From: Clostridiales bacterium | GTDB taxonomy: Bacteria > Bacillota > Clostridia > Christensenellales > Borkfalkiaceae | Assembly (NCBI GenBank): GCA_015055545.1 | Contig: SVHY01000012.1 | Location: 1 to 49,111 of the forward strand | DNA: 49,111 nucleotides | Direction of reading: 5' to 3' | Shown here: in pieces, positions 40,379 to 47,624 of the stretch | Numbering within the stretch: the first letter of the stretch is position 1 | How the letters are laid out: the number at the start of each line of letters is the position of its first letter | Program-made: the position numbers and the translations under genes | Notes under the pieces: generated by a model | Told to the model about the DNA's origin: nothing | Seen by the model: only the letters and a program-made list of their open reading frames with translations | Databases searched by the model: none

Positions 40379-43300
40379 TTACTGTTCTACAAACGAGATG
40401 GTGACGTTGGTGCTATCGTTGTAATCGAGCGTCGCCGTATAGATGATTGCCTTGCCGTCCACCGTTTCTTTTACGGTGAGCGTCGCCGTGTTATCGTTGT
40501 TGAAAGATACGATATCGTAGGTAAGCGTTCTCGTTGCTGCTCCGTCCTTGGTTGCCGTCAGCACGCCCCAAACGTCGTCGTTGAGGTTGCCGCCGTCAAA
40601 GGTGTAGGTATAGCCGTTTTCGTCTTTTGCCGACATCTTATACAACGCGTCTACTTCTGCGCGAATATACGCTTTGTCGCCAAGCACAAACGCGCCTTCC
40701 GTCGTCACGGACGTGGGGGTGAGTTTGTAATACAACGTTTTGCCGTTATAGGAAGTTTGCGACCAGAGCATTACCGATTCTACGTTGCCGTTTTTATCCG
40801 TATAAATACGGTACAGATAGGGTGTGGCGTAGCCTTTATAGGAAAGCGTTGCCGTGCCGTTGCTGTAAGAACTTTGTACGCCGTCAAAGGAGATAGTGAA
40901 ATCGGGGTTGCCGTTTTGCGTCCACGTGCCTTGCATTGCGTCCACGTGCGAACAAAGGATATAGTCGCCGTAAACGAGGCTGGTATATTCGGACAGAGCG
41001 AAGCTGTCAAATTCTTGCGTAGCGTTATCATACAAAACGTACAGGTAGTAAGTGATAGGCATATAGTCTACTTCGCAGTAGAAGGAATAGTAATCGGTGT
41101 CAAGTTTTTCGATTTTTACGGGATAATCACGGAAGGTAGCGTGGATATAGCCGTCCAAATCGGTTGCGCCGATGACAAAGGCTTCGTTATGGAATTCTCC
41201 ACTCATTGCCCAGTTGCCCATAAATTCGTTGCGGATATACGTCGTGTAATTTACGCCGTTCAGCGTGATGTCGTAGCAAGCTTTGCTTTCGTTAAGGACG
41301 ATTGTGCCTACTTGTACGTTGCCATTATAAATAGCGAACTGTTCGCCGTCAGCTTTATAAACGTAATCGGTAGGGGTATCGCCCGCAAGCGTAACCGTCA
41401 TTTTGCCGCCAATCAGCAATTTTCCTTTGCCGTCGAATTGGAAAGAGGAAACGCGATGGTTTTCGTCTACGGAAACGAAATCGATATCCGCAAGCTCGTC
41501 TTTCCGTTTCAACGTAGTATCCACGTTGATTTTAATTTCGCTGTTGTCGTCGTCGTAAACGATTTCGTAACGGACGCCTTGATAATCGAAGTAGCCGTTT
41601 AATCCGCCGTTTTCAAGTAGATAGGTGGTTTTTTCGCCGCCGATAATCACCGTGCCTACCCAATCGCCGTTTCTATCGTAGTTACCCGTTCCGTCAAAAT
41701 AAATATCGTCAAACGCCGTTTCGTCGCTAATCCAAACGCTGTCAAAACCGTTGACAAGTTGTAACGGGTAGGTGAGATAGCCGCCTTCCATAGAGGTGGG
41801 GTCGAACAACGTGGCTTGTAAGCTGTTCGTAAATACGTCGTGAGTGAAATACCCAAAGAGAGTGTCTTGGTAATACAAGCAAAGGTATGCGGCAGGGGAA
41901 AGCGTTTCACTGACTTTGTACGTCAAATCGTACGTTACGTTGAGGTTGGTAAAGTTCACCGTGGCGTTGCCTATGCCGTTTTTGTTGATGCCAAATAATT
42001 GCATTTCCACGCCGTAGCCTTTCCATTTGCCGACGTAGCCGTTGGCGGAGGAATACGTTTCCACTTTGCCGTTTGCGTAGGTTACCTGTAAGAAACCGTC
42101 GCCGGCAAACGTAACCGTTGCGTATTCTTCGCCCAACCCGTTTTTAAGGAGGAAGGTCGTTCCGTCCGTCGTTTCGTACGTGCCGGAAAGGAGTTGGGTT
42201 TGCTTGGAAGAAGTGCTGCCGTTGCTATTGCGCGTATATACGTTGTAATACGCCTCCCAGCGGTCAATTCCGTCAAAAGTAAATTCCTTGTTGGTAAACG
42301 CGGATTTTTGCCAAGTGCCTTTCAACGCGTCGTACGTTTTCAAATCGTTGACGTCAATAGTAGCCGTGCCGTTAATGGTAACTACGCCGTTTGCATAGGT
42401 GTAGGTCATATTTCTTCCGTTCTTCGTGCCCGTTCCGTCGGGGAGGAAGACGTATTCGTTAAACGATACGCCGTCGTCGGTATAACGCGCGCCGACGTGC
42501 GTGAATTGCGTGGGCGCATAGGCAAGAAGGGGTTTTTCCGCCGTGAAATACGTGCCGTCAAACAACTGCAATCCGTTTTCCGTTTTCACCGCTTTGAAAT
42601 AGTACGTGTCGTAGCGGTACATATCGAAAATCGCGTCTTGGTTCACCGTTTGCTCAGTATCAATTTTCCCCGTGAAATATCTGGCAAGGCGCGCGCCTTC
42701 GATAATCAACGTATCGCCGTCGTATTGATAATTCGCTTCCGTAGAGGTTACGCCGTCTGCGCAAGCCACCGTGCCGTCTGCGCGTACGTCGATAATCAAC
42801 GGGGATTGAGAGTCTTTCACCGCCAAGCTGTACGTCCCGACGATATCGGCAGGGGAGGTGAACCCCATATATAACACCGATTCGCGCGTGGAGATATAGG
42901 AATAAGGAACGGGCTGCGTGCACTCTTTATCGAAATAGTAGCCAAACGAGAGGGATTTATTGTCTGCCGTTAAGTACAAATCCAAGAACCCGTCCACGAA
43001 GGCGTTGGCAATCGGCGCGTACGTATCCGCGTAGGAGTATTCTGTATTGTTTTTGCCTTGTACCGTCACCTCATTGCCTTGCTTATCGACGAATTGTACA
43101 ACCGTTTTAATCGTTACGCTTTCGTCGCTCGCCTCGTAATTGATTACGGGATAATCGGTGTCTGAAAGTACCCAGTTATACGTTTGCCAACCCATGCCTT
43201 GTAAGGTGGTGGACATCGTGGATTTATCGATTTCGCCCAAGCAATCGCGGATGACGTATTTGCGAGAGGCAACGGAAATTTTTCCGTCTTCGTCACCACC

Positions 43301-44704
43301 GCCGATGGCGTGGTGGGTTTTTTGCGCGCTTTCGCCGTCTACGGCTTTTGCGGTAATCGTGCCTACTGCGAAGCAATCGTTCACAACGGTATCGTTTTCA
43401 GCAAAGCCTGCAATACCGCCTGCGTATGCGATACAATGTTCTGGCAAATACCCGTCCGTGTTTGCCGTCAATTTTACGTCAGCCGTAACGTTGCCCGAAG
43501 AATAACAGGTGGCGATAGAGGAATATTGCCCAAGGCCGCCTGCAATACCGCCCGTGCGGATAGCGCCGTTGACGTTGCCCGTAGAATAGGAGTTATGGAT
43601 AAACGACGGGGAAACGAAGGAGTTCGTGTATAAATACCCCACAATGCCGCCTGCGTACAGCGTTGTACCGCTGACGACGTTTACGTCTACGTCCACGGTT
43701 GCATACGCGGTTTCTGCGGTGTAATATTGTTGGTATTCCGCCACGTACATACTTTGTTGTACGCCGATTAAGCCACCCGTAAATGAAAATTCCGTAGGGT
43801 CGGCGGAGAGATTTATCGTTCCGTTCGTTGCGTCGCAAAGATACAATCTCGTGCCCAGGCCATACCCAATCAAACCGCCGCAATAGATGTTGCGGTTAAA
43901 TTTCGCCAATTTTGCGGTGGAGGCGTTGATTTCGAAATTGTCAATGCAGACGCCGTAGAACAAACCGCTGCTCGTCACCGACATATCCACTTGCACACAA
44001 CCGAACAACCCGACGTAATTTTTATCGGTGGCGTTGATTTTGAAATTGGAAATCGTATATCTTTCCATTTCTCCCGTTTCAGGGTTAGTGAGACAGGTAA
44101 AACAGCCCGAGAAGGGATTTTCAGCCGTGCCGATAACGCCAATTTCTTCGCCTTTACAATCTATATCGTTGGCAAGGACGTAATACGCTCTTGCATAGTT
44201 GCCTTTGCCAGCGTTCACTTGTTCGGCGATATGTATAAGGTCGATAGGGCGAGATACGACGTACGCATCGTCAAACGCGCCCGTGCCAGCCATATTCGAT
44301 TGTTCTTTATAAATGCCTTCAATAGAAACGTTCGTGTCGTCGTCTATCGGCAATGCGTATTGTCCGTTGGAATCGGCGGCAAGCGCAACGCCGTTCGCTT
44401 TCACCAGCGGCGTACCCGTGTAAAACGCGCCCAAATCAATGGAGAACGTGAACACCGAATTTTTTTCGGCAGTCGCTTCCCAACAATTTTTCGTTTCGTT
44501 AAAGGTAACGCCGTCGCCGACGACAGTATATCCTTCGCCCGAGGTTAAGCTCACCACGCACGTTTCCGCAGGGGCGGGGGCGTTGTTTTCGCCGTTGTTG
44601 CCGCTGCCGTTGTTGCCCGTGTCGTCGTTGTCTTTGCAGCCGACGGCGGCAACGCTAAACGCTGCGCAAAGGGATAATAAGAAGGCAATAGTGATTTTTT
44701 TCAT
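40379..44704 (-). CDS. Large lipoprotein with GLUG-like repeats and beta-rich repeat modules
   Basis: The start at 44704 has GGAG seven bases upstream; an open extension of 28 codons lacks a signal sequence. The 1441-residue product has a lipoprotein signal (SVAAVGC, Cys23) and a Gly/Asn linker. Residues of about 130-480 contain GLUG-type repeats (YVGLFG, GGLIGYG, AGGIVGYLYTNS, TGGIAGGLGQYS, AGGIAGFAEND), as seen in adhesins and IgA-protease-like surface proteins. The remaining 900 residues are a series of lipocalin- or META-like beta modules with recurring phrases such as GTYSL, GKWKGYG, GTWTQNG and LIIEG. No catalytic motif was seen. It faces the CxxC lipoprotein tail to tail and may be an adhesin; function unknown. 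Confidence 0.82.
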   Translation of the reverse strand: MKKITIAFLLSLCAAFSVAAVGCKDNDDTGNNGSGNNGENNAPAPAETCVVSLTSGEGYTVVGDGVTFNETKNCWEATAEKNSVFTFSIDLGAFYTGTPLVKANGVALAADSNGQYALPIDDDTNVSIEGIYKEQSNMAGTGAFDDAYVVSRPIDLIHIAEQVNAGKGNYARAYYVLANDIDCKGEEIGVIGTAENPFSGCFTCLTNPETGEMERYTISNFKINATDKNYVGLFGCVQVDMSVTSSGLFYGVCIDNFEINASTAKLAKFNRNIYCGGLIGYGLGTRLYLCDATNGTINLSADPTEFSFTGGLIGVQQSMYVAEYQQYYTAETAYATVDVDVNVVSGTTLYAGGIVGYLYTNSFVSPSFIHNSYSTGNVNGAIRTGGIAGGLGQYSSIATCYSSGNVTADVKLTANTDGYLPEHCIAYAGGIAGFAENDTVVNDCFAVGTITAKAVDGESAQKTHHAIGGGDEDGKISVASRKYVIRDCLGEIDKSTMSTTLQGMGWQTYNWVLSDTDYPVINYEASDESVTIKTVVQFVDKQGNEVTVQGKNNTEYSYADTYAPIANAFVDGFLDLYLTADNKSLSFGYYFDKECTQPVPYSYISTRESVLYMGFTSPADIVGTYSLAVKDSQSPLIIDVRADGTVACADGVTSTEANYQYDGDTLIIEGARLARYFTGKIDTEQTVNQDAIFDMYRYDTYYFKAVKTENGLQLFDGTYFTAEKPLLAYAPTQFTHVGARYTDDGVSFNEYVFLPDGTGTKNGRNMTYTYANGVVTINGTATIDVNDLKTYDALKGTWQKSAFTNKEFTFDGIDRWEAYYNVYTRNSNGSTSSKQTQLLSGTYETTDGTTFLLKNGLGEEYATVTFAGDGFLQVTYANGKVETYSSANGYVGKWKGYGVEMQLFGINKNGIGNATVNFTNLNVTYDLTYKVSETLSPAAYLCLYYQDTLFGYFTHDVFTNSLQATLFDPTSMEGGYLTYPLQLVNGFDSVWISDETAFDDIYFDGTGNYDRNGDWVGTVIIGGEKTTYLLENGGLNGYFDYQGVRYEIVYDDDNSEIKINVDTTLKRKDELADIDFVSVDENHRVSSFQFDGKGKLLIGGKMTVTLAGDTPTDYVYKADGEQFAIYNGNVQVGTIVLNESKACYDITLNGVNYTTYIRNEFMGNWAMSGEFHNEAFVIGATDLDGYIHATFRDYPVKIEKLDTDYYSFYCEVDYMPITYYLYVLYDNATQEFDSFALSEYTSLVYGDYILCSHVDAMQGTWTQNGNPDFTISFDGVQSSYSNGTATLSYKGYATPYLYRIYTDKNGNVESVMLWSQTSYNGKTLYYKLTPTSVTTEGAFVLGDKAYIRAEVDALYKMSAKDENGYTYTFDGGNLNDDVWGVLTATKDGAATRTLTYDIVSFNNDNTATLTVKETVDGKAIIYTATLDYNDSTNVTISFVEQ

Positions 44705-44804
44705 AATTACTCCGATGTGTATTTTATAAACTTCGTATTCGTTTGGAGGCTTGTTCGTTCGCGCAAGGCAAAACGCGCAATCTCCCATTTAACAGCATAG
44801 TTAC

Positions 44805-44833
44805 ATTATACTATATATAGAGGAAAAAAACAA
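44805..44833 (-). promoter_or_regulatory. Probable promoter of the GLUG-repeat lipoprotein gene
   Basis: On the minus strand TTGTTT (44828-44833), 17 bp, TATAAT (44805-44810), giving a leader of about 95 bases. Confidence 0.6.
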
Positions 44834-44905
44834 GAATTTTTTTGTAATTTTCTCCGTTTTTATAATATTTTACGGAGGAAAGCGGCGCGCGCTTTTAGGA
44901 AATAC

Positions 44906-44934
44906 TTGACATAAAAGAAAAGATAGTATATAAT
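44906..44934 (+). promoter_or_regulatory. Consensus promoter of the membrane redox operon
   Basis: TTGACA (44906-44911), a 17-bp spacer and TATAAT (44929-44934), a perfect match, with a start about 40 bases before the ATG at 44981. Confidence 0.88.
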
Positions 44935-44980
44935 GTCATTATATACTGCGGAAAATTTGCAGTAGAGATGGAAGGCTTTT

Positions 44981-45799
44981 ATGACGGAGAAAACGAAAAA
45001 CAATATAAAAAAGTGGCTCGCCTTATTTATAACCGTTTGGACGGTGGTGGTAGGCGTAGCGTTTATCGTGCAAGTATGGCGCATTTACGCGCACGGCGAC
45101 AACGCGTTCACGACGGAGCGTATTGCCTCGCATTTCCGTCAAATTGCCGTGCCCGTATATATTTGGTTGGCGGCGGTAATCGTTGGCGGCGCGTTTTTCT
45201 GTATATATCCCGCGCCCACGGCAAAGGTAACGCCGTATGTAGAGATGAAATGCACACTTGCGCGTTTAAGCAAGCGTTTACCCGTTTCGACGGATGAGAT
45301 GAAGAAATATCAAAAGCAGCGTTTCGTGGCGTGTATTGCCTGCGTAGTAGCGGTTGTTGCTTGCGTGGCGGTTTCGCTCGTGTATATGTTGGCGGACGTA
45401 AAATTATCGGCGATGGGCGGCTTTTTGGCAGAACATAAAGAGGCGGAACGGATTCTTCGCGCGCTCGTTTGGTTCGTTGCCGCGCTCGTGCTGGCGGTAG
45501 GCACGGCGTATTTTGTAGACCACTCGTATAAAAAAGAAATTGCAATAGCGAAAGCGGAACTGGCTGAAAATGCGAAAAAGGGTATCAAAGCGCAAGCAAG
45601 CGCGGAAAAGACCACGCTGAAAAGTATCTTCGCAAAGAAATTCGCGTTCGTGCATAATAAGTGGTTCGTGCTTGGCGTGCGAGTGGCGATTGCCGTCACG
45701 TCGGTTGTGTTCATCATTACGGGTATTTTTAACGGCGGCATGAAGGCGGTGCTTTATAAGGCAATCACCATTTGTTCACAATGTATCGGTATAGGTTAA
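44981..45799 (+). CDS. Membrane protein ending in a CD1871A-type CxxC domain
   Basis: The 272-residue protein has about five membrane helices (roughly 11-31, 56-77, 115-137, 158-178 and 229-250). Its last 30 residues (NGGMKAVLYKAITICSQCIGIG) match the ending of the CD1871A family of small CxxC membrane proteins, which normally are only about 40-50 residues long and end ICLECIGIG. Here that domain is carried at the end of a longer multi-helix protein; CSQC is at 265-268. GGAAGG precedes the ATG. It is followed by an iron-sulfur membrane protein and a TlpA-like thioredoxin, the usual company of CD1871A, so a role in electron or disulfide transfer across the membrane is inferred. Confidence 0.78.
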   Translation: MTEKTKNNIKKWLALFITVWTVVVGVAFIVQVWRIYAHGDNAFTTERIASHFRQIAVPVYIWLAAVIVGGAFFCIYPAPTAKVTPYVEMKCTLARLSKRLPVSTDEMKKYQKQRFVACIACVVAVVACVAVSLVYMLADVKLSAMGGFLAEHKEAERILRALVWFVAALVLAVGTAYFVDHSYKKEIAIAKAELAENAKKGIKAQASAEKTTLKSIFAKKFAFVHNKWFVLGVRVAIAVTSVVFIITGIFNGGMKAVLYKAITICSQCIGIG

Positions 45800-45809
45800 G
45801 GGGTGCGCG

Positions 45810-46829
45810 ATGAAGAATTTTTTTGTCAAGATGAAAAATTGGATAGTCAATCACCTGCCCACGAAACGCAGAATCGTGCAGCTGTATTCCGCATTGTTAC
45901 ATAACGCGTACGTAAAAGGTTTTATTACGGGCAAGATGTATCTTGGCGGCACGAAGAATTTATGTGTGCCTGGTTTGAATTGTTATTCCTGCCCAGGCGC
46001 AATCGGTTCGTGTCCGCTCGGTTCGTTGCAAAACGCGATGATAAGTTCGGGAACGAGAACGCCCACGTATGTGCTGGGTATTATCGGGCTGCTTGCGTTG
46101 ATGTTGGGTAGGACGATTTGCGGTTGGCTTTGCCCCGTGGGGTTGGCGCAGGATTTGCTTTATAAAATCAAAACCCCGAAAATTAGAAAGAGTAAAGTGA
46201 CGCGCGCGCTGTCCTATTTGAAATATTTTATTTTGGTAACACTTGTCGTTATCGTACCGCTCGTCTTTCTCGTGCCGGGATTTTGCGAATATATTTGTCC
46301 CGCAGGTACGATGGCAGGGATTTTGTCTTTCCCGAATAATTCGGGATGGCTTTCCGCGTTAGGGCCGTTCTTTACGTGGAAATTTACGTTGCTAATTCTC
46401 ATAGTAGTGATGAGTATTTTCTGTTATCGTACGTTTTGTCGTTTCCTGTGTCCGCTTGGCGCGCTGTACGGGTTCTTTAACAAAGTGGCGCTTCTCGGGG
46501 TGAAACTGGATAAAACCAAGTGCACCGATTGTGGGCTTTGTCAAGGTGTTTGTCCGATGGACATTAAGAAAGTGGGCGATCACGAGTGTATTCAATGCGG
46601 CAAGTGCATTTCCGTATGCCCTGCAAAGGCGATTACGTGGAAGGGTGCGAAACTGTTTATAAAGCATAACGAAACGGAAACGTCTGCGCCGTTGGAAAGC
46701 GTAAATCTTCTTGGTATGGTGAAACCCAAAGTAGAACCGATGCAAGAAACGAACGCGCAGGATGTCATAGAAACAACTAGAACCATTGAAAATACGTCGT
46801 CGGAGGTGCAAACCGATGAAGAAGTTTAA
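45810..46829 (+). CDS. NapH/CcoG-like polyferredoxin membrane protein
   Basis: A 339-residue integral membrane protein with cysteine motifs in membrane loops (CYSCPGAIGSCPLG, CGWLCPVG, CEYICPAG, CRFLCPLG) and two cytoplasmic-type [4Fe-4S] ferredoxin motifs, C238-x2-C241-x2-C244-x3-C248 and C260-x2-C263-x2-C266-x3-C270. This arrangement is that of the NapH/YccM family, which relays electrons to or from the membrane. The C-terminal tail of about 55 residues is acidic and unstructured and its gene end overlaps the next gene by 14 bases. The predicted partner is the TlpA-like protein, with this protein supplying electrons to extracytoplasmic thiols. Confidence 0.88.
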   Translation: MKNFFVKMKNWIVNHLPTKRRIVQLYSALLHNAYVKGFITGKMYLGGTKNLCVPGLNCYSCPGAIGSCPLGSLQNAMISSGTRTPTYVLGIIGLLALMLGRTICGWLCPVGLAQDLLYKIKTPKIRKSKVTRALSYLKYFILVTLVVIVPLVFLVPGFCEYICPAGTMAGILSFPNNSGWLSALGPFFTWKFTLLILIVVMSIFCYRTFCRFLCPLGALYGFFNKVALLGVKLDKTKCTDCGLCQGVCPMDIKKVGDHECIQCGKCISVCPAKAITWKGAKLFIKHNETETSAPLESVNLLGMVKPKVEPMQETNAQDVIETTRTIENTSSEVQTDEEV

Positions 46830-47442
46830 GATGTGGAACTGGTGGAAAATAGGCGCGTGTACGTTGGCAGGCGGCGTATTGATAGGTGCGGTGTCTTATT
46901 ATAATTTCGTGTATAAAGCAGAGGCGGCGCAGGTTGGCGATTTATGTCCCGACTTTACGCTGGATTATATCTTCGGCGGCGAAGACGGGAAAATGGTTAT
47001 CGACGAGGAACAAACCTTTTGGATGGACCAGCAACGCGGGAAAGTAGTCGTGCTGAATTTCTGGGCAACGTATTGCGAACCGTGTATTAAGGAAATTCCA
47101 CATTTTAACGAGTTGCAGAAAGAATACGGCGAAGACGGATTGGAAGTGGTATTGTTAGAGGGCGACGTATCGACGTCGGCGCAAAGCGTACTGGATAGCT
47201 TTGTAAACTTAAACGACGATAGCGAATATGCGAAGAAATATCGTCCGTATTACGAACAATGGCCCACGTACGATTGTACGTTTGGGAAATATACGGATAG
47301 TAATAATATCGGTCAAAAATTTGATATCATATTGAACTTCCCCGTGACGGTTGTTGTGGATAGGAACGGCATCATCCAATATATGGAGGCGGCTTCGCTT
47401 ACGTACGAGGAACTGGAAGATATCGTCTTGCCGTTGTTGTAA
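46816..47442 (+). CDS. Membrane-anchored TlpA-like thiol-disulfide oxidoreductase
   Basis: The start at 46816 is fixed by CGGAGG nine bases upstream, inside the end of the previous gene. The 208-residue product has an N-terminal membrane anchor (residues 12-32) and a thioredoxin-fold domain outside the membrane with the redox motif C87-E-P-C90 in NFWATYCEPCIKE. FPVTVVVDRNGI holds the cis-proline region. The family reduces or isomerises disulfides in exported proteins or serves cytochrome c maturation; no cytochrome genes are present, so service to the many cysteine-rich exported proteins encoded nearby is a plausible inference. Last gene of the operon; a terminator follows. Confidence 0.9.
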   Translation: MKKFKMWNWWKIGACTLAGGVLIGAVSYYNFVYKAEAAQVGDLCPDFTLDYIFGGEDGKMVIDEEQTFWMDQQRGKVVVLNFWATYCEPCIKEIPHFNELQKEYGEDGLEVVLLEGDVSTSAQSVLDSFVNLNDDSEYAKKYRPYYEQWPTYDCTFGKYTDSNNIGQKFDIILNFPVTVVVDRNGIIQYMEAASLTYEELEDIVLPLL

Positions 47443-47460
47443 GAAAGCAAATAAAATGAA

Positions 47461-47490
47461 AAACAAGCCTTTTTACAAGGCTTGTTTTTT
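47461..47490 (+). terminator. Intrinsic terminator of the membrane redox operon
   Basis: AAACAAGCCTT (47461-47471), loop TTTAC, AAGGCTTGTTT (47477-47487), then TTT. Confidence 0.92.
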
Positions 47491-47554
47491 GATGGAAAAC
47501 CGTGCTTTTGCATCGTGCATAAACAAAGCGAGGAAATTCAAAGATATACAAAAA

Positions 47555-47586
47555 CCGAGGCGGAAATATCCGCCTCGGCATTTTTT
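47555..47586. terminator. Bidirectional terminator, mainly for the minus-strand repeat protein
   Basis: CCGAGGCGGA (47555-47564), loop AATA, TCCGCCTCGG (47569-47578), flanked by AAAA on the left and TTTTTT on the right, so it can act on both strands. Confidence 0.9.
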
Positions 47587-47624
47587 GTATTTTTATTCTT
47601 CGCGAAATAATTTCGTGAGAATTT

